Numbered from the stretch's first letter, positions 1-12,102 are shown. The stretch: 64,000 nucleotides of DNA from Acuticoccus mangrovi (GCF_016411865.1 NZ_JAEKJA010000002.1:1-64000), one strand, 5' to 3'. Numbers and translations: made by a program. Notes: generated by a model from the sequence alone, not told the origin.

Positions 1-37
1 ACCGCTCGATGCCGTGCTCGAGGGTCCGCTCTCGTGA
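1..37 (+). CDS. Possible 3' end of a plus-strand gene
   Basis: The first bases can be read in frame 2 as the tail PLDAVLEGPLS followed by TGA at 35-37. A strong hairpin begins exactly at this stop codon, as expected for the end of a gene that converges on nrdJ. Only eleven residues are visible, so no function can be assigned, and the reading is supported mainly by the terminator position. Confidence 0.3.
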   Translation, partial: PLDAVLEGPLS

Positions 38-66
38 AGAAGGCCGGCGGGGGCCGGCCTTCTTTT
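37..66. terminator. Bidirectional intrinsic terminator
   Basis: A 12-bp perfect stem (37-48 paired with 53-64) encloses a GGGG loop and is followed on the plus strand by a short T run (63-66). On the minus strand the stem also ends in a pyrimidine-rich CTTCTTC. It sits 28 bases beyond the nrdJ stop codon and directly after a possible plus-strand stop, so it can serve both converging genes. Confidence 0.75.
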
Positions 67-91
67 CTCGCGGGACTGTCGGTGTTTTCGC

Positions 92-3889
<3,798 letters not shown>

Positions 3890-4028
3890 TACCTATTCCT
3901 TCGCAAAGGCTCGTCGCCACACTCTGGCTCGGAAGGTGCTGGCTTCGGCGCCGTGCGGGAACCCTCCCGGCGGCGCTTCCCTGTGGATGGACGGAAGTTA
4001 TCCCCGCAACTTCGTTTTGTCCTCAGCC

Positions 4029-4042
4029 CACCATATATGGTG
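4029..4042. promoter_or_regulatory. NrdR-box-like palindrome
   Basis: CACCATATATGGTG is a perfect palindrome that matches the core of the NrdR box consensus ACACWATATATWGTGT with one symmetric change (C/G for W at the fifth position) and two outer mismatches' worth of freedom. NrdR is the zinc- and nucleotide-sensing repressor of ribonucleotide reductase genes, which fits the next gene, nrdJ. NrdR boxes normally come as pairs about three helical turns apart; the partner here would be the weak dyad centred at 4003.5. Confidence 0.6.
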
Positions 4043-4081
4043 TCTCACCCTCCGGCGACCAACTAAATGACCGGCCAAAAG

Positions 4082-4097
4082 TTAAGGCCGGCCTAAC
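4082..4097. promoter_or_regulatory. CtrA-like site near nrdJ
   Basis: TTAA followed by seven bases and CTAAC differs by one base from the CtrA full site TTAA-N7-TTAAC of alphaproteobacteria. It is also a near palindrome around AGGCCGGCCT. In this base composition AT-rich tetramers are uncommon, which gives it some weight, but a single site with a mismatch is weak evidence. Confidence 0.3.
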
Positions 4098-4210
4098 GTC
4101 AAGAGGCGTGCTTCGGCCGGCGCACGTGCCAATGTACACGAAATGTTCTCCTTGTGAAGACCCTGCGAATCGCATCCGCCACGCGCCGTTCCCGGTCCGT
4201 CGCGGTGCCC

Positions 4211-5017
4211 TCAGGCGTGCGTGGCGGTGACGATCAGCGCCTCTTGCGGCATCACCACCCGATCGCCGGCGACGTGGCGCGCGACGGCGGGGGCGGCATC
4301 GGCGACCACGCGGGGCAGCACGTCCTCGCCGAGCGCGGCGACCTTCGGGCCGATGGGGTTGGAGAGGATCTCGGCGGGGAAGCTGATCTCGGGGAGGGCC
4401 ATCACGCGCTCGACGACGAGCGGGGCCGTCTCGATCGTCCCGAAGCCGGCGGCGAGGAGGGCGGCCGGCAACACGCTGCGACCGTCGAAGTCGAACGGGG
4501 AGAGCCAGTCGCGGGCGATCTCCGGGCCCGCGTGGCGCTCGAGTGCCGCCGCGGTGGCGGTGAAGAAGAGGTTGGGCGGCCCCCAGACCGTGAGCGCCAC
4601 GCGGCCGCCGGGCTTCAGGACGCGGTGGATTTCGGCGGCGGCGGCCTCCACGTCCGGCACATATTGCATGCCCTGCTGGCACAGGACGTCGGAGAAGGAG
4701 GCGTCGGCAAAGGGGAGCGCCAGCGCGCTGCCGACGACCCACTCGCAGGCGCCGGCGGCGGGATCGTCGACCCCGGCCGCGACCTCGATCATCGCGGCGC
4801 TGAGATCGAGCCCGACGACGCGCGCCGCCGACCCGAGGCGCCGGCGCGCGGTGCGGGCGAGAATTCCCGTCCCGCAGGCGAGATCGAGGAGCGTGGCTCC
4901 GGCAGAGGGCGCGACGGCCGCAAGGGTCGCCGCGGCGAGCGGGGCGAAGATCGCCGGCACCTTCTGCGCCTCGTAGAGGACGGCGGCGTCGGCGTCGAGG
5001 ACGTAGCCCTTGCCCAT
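4211..5017 (-). CDS. Class I SAM-dependent methyltransferase
   Basis: The 268-residue product has the SAM-binding motif DLACGTG near residue 43, the acidic loop GLDLS, and the post-motif HRVLKPGGRV typical of UbiE/Methyltransf_11 enzymes. The substrate cannot be read from sequence. The ATG at 5017 is chosen because GGAGGGG stands seven bases before it; a longer reading frame upstream would run into the preceding intergenic gap without family similarity. It is the last gene of the BMP-type transporter operon, 43 bases after the binding protein, so its substrate may be related to the imported compound, though that is inference. Confidence 0.8.
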   Translation of the reverse strand: MGKGYVLDADAAVLYEAQKVPAIFAPLAAATLAAVAPSAGATLLDLACGTGILARTARRRLGSAARVVGLDLSAAMIEVAAGVDDPAAGACEWVVGSALALPFADASFSDVLCQQGMQYVPDVEAAAAEIHRVLKPGGRVALTVWGPPNLFFTATAAALERHAGPEIARDWLSPFDFDGRSVLPAALLAAGFGTIETAPLVVERVMALPEISFPAEILSNPIGPKVAALGEDVLPRVVADAAPAVARHVAGDRVVMPQEALIVTATHA

Positions 5018-5060
5018 CGAGCCCCTCCGGCGGGCGTTCGCGGACCGGGGGTGGCGAGGA

Positions 5061-6125
5061 TTATTGCGGCAGCGTGCCGTCGACCCCCTCGACATAGAAG
5101 TTGAGGCCGAGGAGCTCGCCGTCGCTCGCCATCTCGCCCTCGGCGAGCCATTCGGTGCCGTCCTGCTTGTTGATGGGGCCGGTGAAGGGCTCGAGCTCGC
5201 CGGACTTGATCTTCTCCACCGTCTCCGCCGCCATCGCCGCGACGTCGTCGGGCATGTTGGTGTAGGGGGCCATCGCGACGTTGCCCTCGGCGAGGCCGTG
5301 CCAGGTGTCCTGCTGCTCCCAGGTGCCGTCCCGCACCGCCTTGATACGCTCGATGTAGTAGGGGCCCCAGTCGTCGACGATGGCGGTGAGCTGCGTCTCG
5401 GGTCCGAACTCGATCTGGTCGGAGGCCTGGCCGAAGGCCTTGATGCCGCGCTCGGCGGCGACCTGCATCGGCGCGGTGGAATCGGTGTGCTGGGTGAGGA
5501 TGTCGACGCCCTGGTCGATGAGCGCCTTCGCCGCGTCGGCCTCGCGGCCGGGGTCGAACCAGGAGTTCACCCACACGACGCGCACCTTGAAGTCGGGATT
5601 GATCGACTGGGCGCCGAGGAGGAAGGCGTCGATGCCGCGCACCACCTCGGGGATCGGCATGGAGGCGATGTAGCCGGCCTCGCCGGACTGGCTCATCTTG
5701 GCCGCGATCTGGCCGATGACGTAGCGCCCCTCGTAGAATTTCGAGTTGTAGGTCGACACGTTGGGGTGATCGCGCTTGTAGCCCGTGGCGTGCTCGAACT
5801 TCACGTCGGGGAAGCGGCCGGCGACCTTGTTGGTGGCGTCCATGTAGCCGAACGAGGTGGTGAAGATGATGTCGCAGCCGGAGCGGGCGAAGCGCTCGAT
5901 GGCGCGCTCGCCGTCGGCGCCTTCGGGGACGGACTCCAGATAGGCGGTCTCGACCGCGTCGCCGAGCGCCTCCTCGACCTGCAGGCGACCCTGGTCGTGC
6001 TGATAGGACCAGCCGAAGTCGCCGATCGGGCCCACGTAGATGAAGCAGGCCTTGGTGGGGTCCTGCGCCGCCGCGCCGCCGGCGGCAAGCAGGAGAGCGG
6101 CGAGGGATGTGGCCAGTCGTTTCAT
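5061..6125 (-). CDS. BMP-family ABC transporter substrate-binding protein
   Basis: This 354-residue periplasmic protein captures the substrate for the adjacent importer. Residues 1 to about 21 form a signal peptide ending AAAQDP, and the mature part carries BMP-family features such as GPIGDFGWSYQHDQG, the segment ending ATGYKR, and NSWFDPGREADAA. BMP proteins of this kind (PnrA, NupN and relatives) usually bind purine or other nucleosides. There is no lipobox cysteine. The ATG at 6125 is preceded by AAGGA at good spacing. The frame stays open far upstream, but that part is antisense-like and was rejected. Confidence 0.9.
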   Translation of the reverse strand: MKRLATSLAALLLAAGGAAAQDPTKACFIYVGPIGDFGWSYQHDQGRLQVEEALGDAVETAYLESVPEGADGERAIERFARSGCDIIFTTSFGYMDATNKVAGRFPDVKFEHATGYKRDHPNVSTYNSKFYEGRYVIGQIAAKMSQSGEAGYIASMPIPEVVRGIDAFLLGAQSINPDFKVRVVWVNSWFDPGREADAAKALIDQGVDILTQHTDSTAPMQVAAERGIKAFGQASDQIEFGPETQLTAIVDDWGPYYIERIKAVRDGTWEQQDTWHGLAEGNVAMAPYTNMPDDVAAMAAETVEKIKSGELEPFTGPINKQDGTEWLAEGEMASDGELLGLNFYVEGVDGTLPQ

Positions 6126-6211
6126 AAGTCTCATCCTTGTGGGGCCGGGTGGCGCCGGTGGTCGATGCTCTGCGCAGCCTAAACCGGCCGCGACCGTGTG
6201 CAAGCGCCGCC

Positions 6212-7126
6212 TCAGCGGTCGGGCACGAAAGGTTGGCCGAGGGCGGCGGGGGTGTTGATCATGGTGAAACGCCGGTTCCGCGAGATCAGCACCAGCACCA
6301 GGATGGTGGCGAGGTAGGGGAGCGCGGCGAGGAGCTGGGAGGGTACCGACACGCCGAGCGCCTGGGCGTGGAACTGGGCGATGGTGACGGCGCCGAAGAG
6401 GTAGGCCCCGACGGCGAGGCGCAGCGGCCGCCAGCTGGCGAACACCACGAGGGCGAGGGCGATCCAGCCGCGCCCGGCGGTGATGTTCTCGATCCACTGG
6501 GGCGTATAGACGAGGGTGAGCTGGGCACCCGCGATCCCGGCGCAGAGCCCGCCGAAGAGCACCGCGAGGGTGCGGATGCGTCCCACATGGAGCCCCAGCG
6601 CGTGGGCCGCCTCCGGCCGGTCGCCGACCGAGCGCAGCCGCAGCCCCGCCCGGCTGCGGAACAGGAAGAGGGCGACCGCCACCGTGAGGACCACCGAGAG
6701 GTAGAAGAGGAGGTCCTGGGCGAAGAGCACCCGGCCGACCACCGGCAGCTCGGAGAGGACGGGAATGGCGATCGGCTCCATGCCCACCCCGGGCCGCCCG
6801 ACGAAGGCTTCGCCCACCATGCCGGCGACGCCGAGGCCGAAGATCGTGAGGGCGAGGCCGGTCGCCACCTGGTTGGTGGCGAAGCCGATGGTGAGGCCGG
6901 CGAAGATGCCGGCCATGGCGATCCCCGTCGCCGCCGCCGCGAGGAGGCCGAGATAGGGCGAGCCGGTGGAGTAGGAGACGGCGAAGGCGGCGACCGCGCC
7001 GGTGACCATCATCCCTTCCACGCCGAGATTGAGGACGCCGGAGCGCTCGGCGACGAGCTCGCCGATGGCGGCGAGGAGGAGGGGCGTCGCCGCGGTGATG
7101 ATGGTGAGGATGATCGATTCGGTCAT
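6212..7126 (-). CDS. ABC transporter permease, BMP/nucleoside type (second permease)
   Basis: The 304-residue inner-membrane protein has about eight to nine hydrophobic segments and the family signature GVLNLGVEGMMVTGA near residue 30, shared with NupQ/YufQ-type permeases of nucleoside importers. It overlaps the upstream permease gene by four bases (ATGA at 7123-7126), so the two are translationally coupled. Together they form the membrane channel for the BMP importer. Confidence 0.9.
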   Translation of the reverse strand: MTESIILTIITAATPLLLAAIGELVAERSGVLNLGVEGMMVTGAVAAFAVSYSTGSPYLGLLAAAATGIAMAGIFAGLTIGFATNQVATGLALTIFGLGVAGMVGEAFVGRPGVGMEPIAIPVLSELPVVGRVLFAQDLLFYLSVVLTVAVALFLFRSRAGLRLRSVGDRPEAAHALGLHVGRIRTLAVLFGGLCAGIAGAQLTLVYTPQWIENITAGRGWIALALVVFASWRPLRLAVGAYLFGAVTIAQFHAQALGVSVPSQLLAALPYLATILVLVLISRNRRFTMINTPAALGQPFVPDR

Positions 7127-8217
7127 GCCGCGGCCTTTCCGGCGGAGCCGTGCACGACGCGGACGCGGTAGCGCACCAGCGTGTCGCTCGCGAGGACCGA
7201 GAAGAGCAGGACGCCTTGGAAGACGCGGGTGAAGCGATCCGACATGCCGAGGGTGATCTGTGCCCCCTCGCCGCCGAGATAGGTGAGGGCGAGGATCGCC
7301 CCCGCGACGATGACGGCGAGCGGATTGAGGCGGGCGAGGAAGGCGACGATGATGGCGGTGAAGCCGTAGCCGGGGCTGATCGAGGGGCGCAGCTGGCCGA
7401 TGGCGCCCGACACCTCCACCATGCCGGCAAGCCCCGCGAGCGCACCGGAGAAGAGGAAGACGAAGACCGTCGTCGCCCGCGCGTCGAAGCCGGCGAAGCG
7501 GGCCGCGCGAGGGCTGAGGCCGGTGAGGCTGATCTCGAACCCCTTGAGCGTGCGCAGGACGAGGACGAAGGTCGCGACCGCCACGACGAGGGCGATGACG
7601 ATGCCCCAGTTGGCGCGCCCGCCGAAGTCGCCGGTGGCGATCACCTCAGGCAGCGTGGCCGCGGCGGAGAAGGAGCGCGTCTCGGGAAAGTTGTAGCCCT
7701 CCGGGTTCCGCCAGGGGCCGCGCACCAGATAGTCGAGAAGGAGCTGGGCGACGTAGACGAGCATCAGCGAGACGAGGATCTCGTTGGCGCCGAAGCGCGT
7801 CTTGAGGACGGCGGGGATCGCCGCCCAGGCCGCCCCACCCGCCATGCCGAGGACGATCATCGCCGGCAGCACCCAGGGGCCGGAGGCGTCCGGCGCGAAC
7901 ACCGGGATCGCCGAGGCCGCGATGGCGCCGGCGATGAACTGGCCCTCCGCGCCGATGTTCCAGACGCTCGCCCGGAAGCACACCGAGAGGCCGACGGCGA
8001 TGATGATCAGCGGCGCCGCCTTGATGGCGAGCTCGTGCAGCGACCAGATCTCCGACAGCGGCTCCACGAAGTAGGCGTGGAGCGCGCGCCGCGGCGGCTG
8101 GCCGAGGACGGCGAAGAGGATCGCGCCGATGACGAGGGTGACGAGGAGGGCGACGACGGGGGCGAGCGCCTCGCCGAGCGGGCTGACGCGGGGCCGGCGG
8201 GTGAGCTCAAGCCGCAT
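7123..8217 (-). CDS. ABC transporter permease, BMP/nucleoside type (first permease)
   Basis: The 364-residue inner-membrane protein belongs to the NupP/YufP group. Seen in it are a cytoplasmic N-terminus, about nine hydrophobic segments, and the motif NIGAEGQFIAGA near residue 90, which is the counterpart of the GVEG motif in its partner. Its start overlaps the end of the ATPase gene by eleven bases and its end overlaps the next permease by four bases, so the operon is tightly packed. Confidence 0.9.
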   Translation of the reverse strand: MRLELTRRPRVSPLGEALAPVVALLVTLVIGAILFAVLGQPPRRALHAYFVEPLSEIWSLHELAIKAAPLIIIAVGLSVCFRASVWNIGAEGQFIAGAIAASAIPVFAPDASGPWVLPAMIVLGMAGGAAWAAIPAVLKTRFGANEILVSLMLVYVAQLLLDYLVRGPWRNPEGYNFPETRSFSAAATLPEVIATGDFGGRANWGIVIALVVAVATFVLVLRTLKGFEISLTGLSPRAARFAGFDARATTVFVFLFSGALAGLAGMVEVSGAIGQLRPSISPGYGFTAIIVAFLARLNPLAVIVAGAILALTYLGGEGAQITLGMSDRFTRVFQGVLLFSVLASDTLVRYRVRVVHGSAGKAAA

Positions 8218-9739
8218 GGTGGTGTCCTTCCGCCCCGCCCATCAGGAGGCCCACCGCCTCGCGGGTGAGGGAGGCGACCGGGGCGGGCGTCGACAGCCGC
8301 CCCTCCGAGATGACGGCGATGCGATCGGCGAGGAGGAACAATTCGTCGAGGTCCTGGCTGATGACGAGGACGCCGGCGCCGGAGGCCGCGAGGTCGAGGA
8401 TCGCCTGGCGGATGTTGGCGGCGGCACCGGCGTCGACGCCCCATGTGGGCTGATTGATGACGAGGAGGCGGGGCGACCAGTCGAGCTCGCGGCCCACCAC
8501 ATATTTCTGCAGGTTGCCGCCGGAGAGCGCGCGGGCGGGCGGATCGTCGGCGGCGCCGCGCACGTCCATCGCCTCGACGATGCGGCGCATCGCCCGCCGC
8601 GCCGCGCCCTTGTGGAGGAGGCCCAGCGGGCCGACGGTGCGGTCGCGCCGCTGATGCCGGGCGAGGATGATGTTGTCGGTGAGGTCGAGGCTCGGCGCCG
8701 TCGCGTGGCCGAGCCGCTCCTCCGGCACGAAAGCGGCCCCGAGCCGGCGACGCGCGTCGACGCCGAGCGGTGCCGCGACGGTGCCGAGGATCGACACCTC
8801 GCCGGCGTCGCCCCTCAGCGCCACCTCGCCGGACAGGCACTCGAAGAGCTCGCCCTGACCGTTGCCCGCCATGCCGGCGATGCCCACCACCTCGCCGGCG
8901 AGCACGGTGAGCGACACGTCGGCGAGGGAGACGCCGAAGGGGCGGTCGGAGGGATGGTCGAGATGGTTGATCGCGAGCGCCACGGGGGCGTCGGCGGCGG
9001 GAGCGGCGCGCTGGCTCACGGCGGGGACCTCGCCGCCCACCATCGCGGCGGCGAGCGAGGCGGCGGTCTCCGCCTTGGGGTCCACCTCGGCGACGACGCG
9101 GCCCGCCCGCATCACCACCGCCCGGTCGCACAGCGCCCGCACCTCCTCGAGCTTGTGGGAGATGTAGAGGACGGTGCGCCCCTCCGCCTTCAACTTACGC
9201 AGGGTGACGAAGAGCCGGTCCGCCTCCTGCGGCGTGAGCACCGAGGTCGGCTCGTCCATGATGACGAGGGTGGGGTTCTGCAGCAGGCAGCGCACGATCT
9301 CGATGCGCTGGCGCTCGCCCACCGAGAGGTCCGCGACGAGGGCGCCGGGGTCGAGCGGCAGCCCGTAGTCCTCTGAAAGGGTGCGGGCGCGGGCGGCGAG
9401 GCCCGACATCTTCTCCTCACCGAGCACCAGGGCGATGTTCTCGGCGACGGTGAAGGCCTCGAACAGCGAGAAGTGCTGATGCACCATGCCGATGCCGAGG
9501 CGGCGGGCGAGCCGCGGCTCGGTGAGGGCGACGTTCTCGCCCTTCCAGGCGATGCCGCCGCTGTCGGGCTGCAGCGCGCCGAACAGCATCTTCACGAGAG
9601 TGGACTTGCCCGCACCGTTCTCGCCGAGGAGGGCGACGATCTCGCCTTCGCCGAGCCGGATCGAGATCCCGTCGCAGGCCGTCAACGCGCCGAATGTCTT
9701 GGTGAGGCGGTCGGTCGAAAGAAGTGTGTCGCGGTTCAT
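8207..9739 (-). CDS. ABC transporter ATP-binding protein with two ATPase domains, nucleoside type
   Basis: This 510-residue cytoplasmic protein powers the importer. The first domain has a standard Walker A GENGAGKST near residue 39 and signature and Walker B motifs (LSVGERQRIEIVR, LVIMDEPTS). The second domain has the degenerate Walker A AGMAGNGQGE and signature LSGGNLQKYVVGRELDWSPRLLVINQPT, the usual pattern of NupO/RbsA-like proteins. Its gene starts 37 bases after the LysR-family gene on the same strand. Confidence 0.92.
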   Translation of the reverse strand: MNRDTLLSTDRLTKTFGALTACDGISIRLGEGEIVALLGENGAGKSTLVKMLFGALQPDSGGIAWKGENVALTEPRLARRLGIGMVHQHFSLFEAFTVAENIALVLGEEKMSGLAARARTLSEDYGLPLDPGALVADLSVGERQRIEIVRCLLQNPTLVIMDEPTSVLTPQEADRLFVTLRKLKAEGRTVLYISHKLEEVRALCDRAVVMRAGRVVAEVDPKAETAASLAAAMVGGEVPAVSQRAAPAADAPVALAINHLDHPSDRPFGVSLADVSLTVLAGEVVGIAGMAGNGQGELFECLSGEVALRGDAGEVSILGTVAAPLGVDARRRLGAAFVPEERLGHATAPSLDLTDNIILARHQRRDRTVGPLGLLHKGAARRAMRRIVEAMDVRGAADDPPARALSGGNLQKYVVGRELDWSPRLLVINQPTWGVDAGAAANIRQAILDLAASGAGVLVISQDLDELFLLADRIAVISEGRLSTPAPVASLTREAVGLLMGGAEGHHHAA

Positions 9740-9776
9740 CCGCAGGCCCGTCCTCCCGTGTCACGCGCGGCGCGAG

Positions 9777-10814
9777 CTAAGCGGATTCTCGGCGCGCCGT
9801 CACGCTCGCATGCAAGTCGCGCTCCACCGCGCCCTCGGGCGAGGAGGCGGGCGCGACGAGGAGGGCGGGGCCGAGAAAGGGGTAGCGCGCGAGGAGCGGG
9901 CCGAGGACGTCGGCGCTGAGGATCGCGCGGATGGTGTCGGCGACGGCGGCGGTCAGCGTGCCGTGCTCGCCGCGCCGGGCGAGGAGGCTCATGGTGCGGG
10001 AAAAGCGCCCGCGCGGCATGGGCGCGATGTGGAGGGCGTCGAGCCGGGCCGCCTCCTGGGCGAGGCAGAGCGGGGTGGTGAGGCTCCAGCCCATGCCCGC
10101 CGCCACCGCCGCGAGCTGGCCGGTGGCGGTGTCGAACTCGGCGTGAAAGGGCAGCTCCAGGCCGAGGCGGGTGAGCTGGCGCTCGATCTGGCGTCCGATC
10201 GCCGAGCGCTGCGAATAGCGCACGAAGGGCCGGGCGGCGAGGCGGGCGAGGTCGACGGCTTCGCCTGCGTCGTCGGGGGCCTGGTCGCGGGCGAAGACGA
10301 GCACGAACGGCTCGGTGACGAGGGCGTGGTGCTCGAGCCCCTCCACCCCGTCGAGCTCGCCGGAGGCGCTCACGATCATGTCCACCTGGTGGCTGAGGAG
10401 GGCGGCTTGGTGGTCGGGCGAGATGCCGGACCAGATGCGCCACCGGTCCGCCGCATGGGCCATGCGCGAGACGAGCGCCGGCCCGACGGTGTTCGCGACG
10501 CTCTCGGCCATCGCAAGGGTCAGCGAGGCCGGCCGCCCCGTGCCGCCGGCGACGGCGAGGAACGCGTCGCTCGCCGCCGCGATCAGCGCCGCGCCCCGGT
10601 CGCGCAGGACGGCGCCGGCCGGCGTCAGCCCGATGGGGCGCTGGTTGCGGTCGAAGAGGGCGACGCCCGCCGCCTCCTCCAAGGTCGCGATCGCCTGCGA
10701 GACGCTCGACTGGGTGAGGCCGAGGCGCCGGCCGGCCGCCGTCATCCCGCCCGCGTCGGCGACGGTGAGGAAGATGCGAATCGCGCGAATGTCGAAAGCG
10801 GCGGGCAGGTCCAT
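9777..10814 (-). CDS. LysR-family transcriptional regulator
   Basis: The 345-residue protein has an N-terminal winged helix-turn-helix (about residues 7-65, including LGLTQSSVSQAIATLEE) and a C-terminal effector-binding domain. The start at 10814 places the helix-turn-helix at the usual distance from the N-terminus; a longer frame to 10883 exists but adds unconserved residues. Unusually for the family it points the same way as its presumed targets, heading the BMP-type transporter operon. The inducer is unknown but may be the transported compound. Confidence 0.88.
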   Translation of the reverse strand: MDLPAAFDIRAIRIFLTVADAGGMTAAGRRLGLTQSSVSQAIATLEEAAGVALFDRNQRPIGLTPAGAVLRDRGAALIAAASDAFLAVAGGTGRPASLTLAMAESVANTVGPALVSRMAHAADRWRIWSGISPDHQAALLSHQVDMIVSASGELDGVEGLEHHALVTEPFVLVFARDQAPDDAGEAVDLARLAARPFVRYSQRSAIGRQIERQLTRLGLELPFHAEFDTATGQLAAVAAGMGWSLTTPLCLAQEAARLDALHIAPMPRGRFSRTMSLLARRGEHGTLTAAVADTIRAILSADVLGPLLARYPFLGPALLVAPASSPEGAVERDLHASVTARRESA

Positions 10815-10878
10815 CGCGCAAGCATCGCCCGGCCGGGCCCGCGCTGCAACGACCGGGCCAAGGCGGGTGCGACACAGC

Positions 10879-10893
10879 TGCACTTTCAGTGCA
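10879..10893. promoter_or_regulatory. Dyad upstream of the LysR-family gene
   Basis: TGCACT and AGTGCA form a perfect 6-bp dyad around TTC, about 65 bases before the regulator's start and about 88 bases before ribB. A dyad at this distance is typical of the autoregulatory site of LysR-type regulators. The T-N11-A pattern is not exact, so this is a candidate only. Confidence 0.4.
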
Positions 10894-10980
10894 TGGCGGC
10901 TGGTCTACGCCCTGCATTGCTTCATCCTGCCGCGCTCTTCTATGAGACGGCATTCGGAGTGATACGAAAGTCAGGAAGAC

Positions 10981-12102
10981 GTGGCAGGTGAAGAGCTGAC
11001 CCTCGATAGCGTGGAGGATGCGATCGCGGCGGTGGCCCGCGGGGAACTCGTGGTTGTCGTCGACGATACGGATCGGGAAAACGAGGGCGACCTCATCATG
11101 GCCGCCTCCAAGGCGACCCCCGAGACGATGGCGTTCATGATCCGCCACACGAGCGGCATCATCTGCGCACCGATGAGCGTGGAGCGGGCCGAGACGCTGA
11201 ACCTCCCGCCGATGGTGGCGAACAACATCGACCCGATGCGCACCGCCTTCACCGTGTCGGTCGACTATAAGATCGGCATGACGACGGGCATCTCCGCCCA
11301 GGAGCGCAACAACACCGTGCGCGCCCTCGCCAACAACAACGCCCACGACCGCGACTTCCTGCGCCCCGGCCACGTGTTTCCGCTGATCGGGCGGGAAGGC
11401 GGCGTCCTGACCCGCTCCGGCCACACCGAGGCGGCGATCGACCTCGCGACCCTTGCCGGGCTCGAGCCGGTGGGCGTGCTCGCCGAGGTGGTCAACGACG
11501 ACGGCACGGTGCAGCGCCTGTCGGAGCTCGTGCCCTTCGCCCGCGAGCACGGGCTGAAGATCGTCTCCATCGAGGACCTCATCTCCTACCGCATCCGTCG
11601 CGAGACGTTCGTGAAGGCGGTGCGCGAGGAGACGATGCTCGTCGGCGGCCGCGAGGCGGTGGTGAGGGTCTATGAGACGCCGTTCGACGAGATGCAGCAC
11701 GTGGTGGCGATCTTCGGCGACCTCGGCGACGGAATGAGCGTGCCGGTGCGTATCCATCGCGAGCAGCCGGTGACGGACCTCTTCGGCCGCACCAGCGGGG
11801 CGCGCACCTGGGTGGAGACGGCGGTGAGCAAGCTCGCGGGTCGGCCGTGCGGCGTGCTCGTCCTCTTGCGCACGGCGCGGGTGGACGACTTCGAGGGCCG
11901 CGTGGTGGACCACGCCGACGGCGAGCGCCACGCGAGCGCCCTGGTGCGGCGTCGGCGCTGGCGCGACGTCGGCGTCGGCGCGCAGATCCTGCGCGATCTC
12001 GGCGTGCGCTCGATCATGGAGATCGCCTCGCACGAACGCGCCTATGTCGGCCTCACCGGCTTCGGCATCCAGGTGGAGGGCACCATCCTCACCGAGGGGT
12101 GA
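10981..12102 (+). CDS. ribB: 3,4-dihydroxy-2-butanone 4-phosphate synthase with degenerate GTP cyclohydrolase II-like domain
   Basis: The N-terminal half (about residues 1-205) converts ribulose 5-phosphate to the four-carbon precursor of riboflavin. It shows the acidic loop DDTDRENEGD at 26-35, the segment RHTSGIICAPM, and the block RPGHVFPLIGREGGVLTRSGHTEA. The C-terminal half resembles GTP cyclohydrolase II but where RibA has zinc-binding cysteines it reads HREQPVTDLFGRT (near residue 259), with no cysteines, so that activity is very probably lost. This is the RibBX type known from alphaproteobacteria. The start is GTG. No FMN riboswitch was found upstream. Confidence 0.93.
   Translation: MAGEELTLDSVEDAIAAVARGELVVVVDDTDRENEGDLIMAASKATPETMAFMIRHTSGIICAPMSVERAETLNLPPMVANNIDPMRTAFTVSVDYKIGMTTGISAQERNNTVRALANNNAHDRDFLRPGHVFPLIGREGGVLTRSGHTEAAIDLATLAGLEPVGVLAEVVNDDGTVQRLSELVPFAREHGLKIVSIEDLISYRIRRETFVKAVREETMLVGGREAVVRVYETPFDEMQHVVAIFGDLGDGMSVPVRIHREQPVTDLFGRTSGARTWVETAVSKLAGRPCGVLVLLRTARVDDFEGRVVDHADGERHASALVRRRRWRDVGVGAQILRDLGVRSIMEIASHERAYVGLTGFGIQVEGTILTEG

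Larger units (their letters stand above)
3890..4210 (-). promoter_or_regulatory. nrdJ upstream regulatory region
   Basis: This 321-base stretch has no convincing gene and separates nrdJ from the methyltransferase gene, both on the minus strand. It contains a perfect 14-bp palindrome at 4029-4042, a dyad (arms 3994-3999 and 4008-4013) centred 32 bases away from it, a CtrA-like TTAA-N7-CTAAC at 4082-4097, and two poor DnaA-box-like nonamers at 3982-3990 and 3998-4006. I looked for a cobalamin riboswitch in the leader and did not find its conserved B12-box. Confidence 0.55.

Noticed and set aside
3890-4210. Cobalamin riboswitch in front of nrdJ
   Set aside because: A short CCCCGCAAC resembles part of a B12 element, but it is on the wrong strand for nrdJ and the rest of the conserved core is absent.
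10884-10980. FMN riboswitch in front of ribB
   Set aside because: The region is short and lacks the conserved RFN pairing elements.
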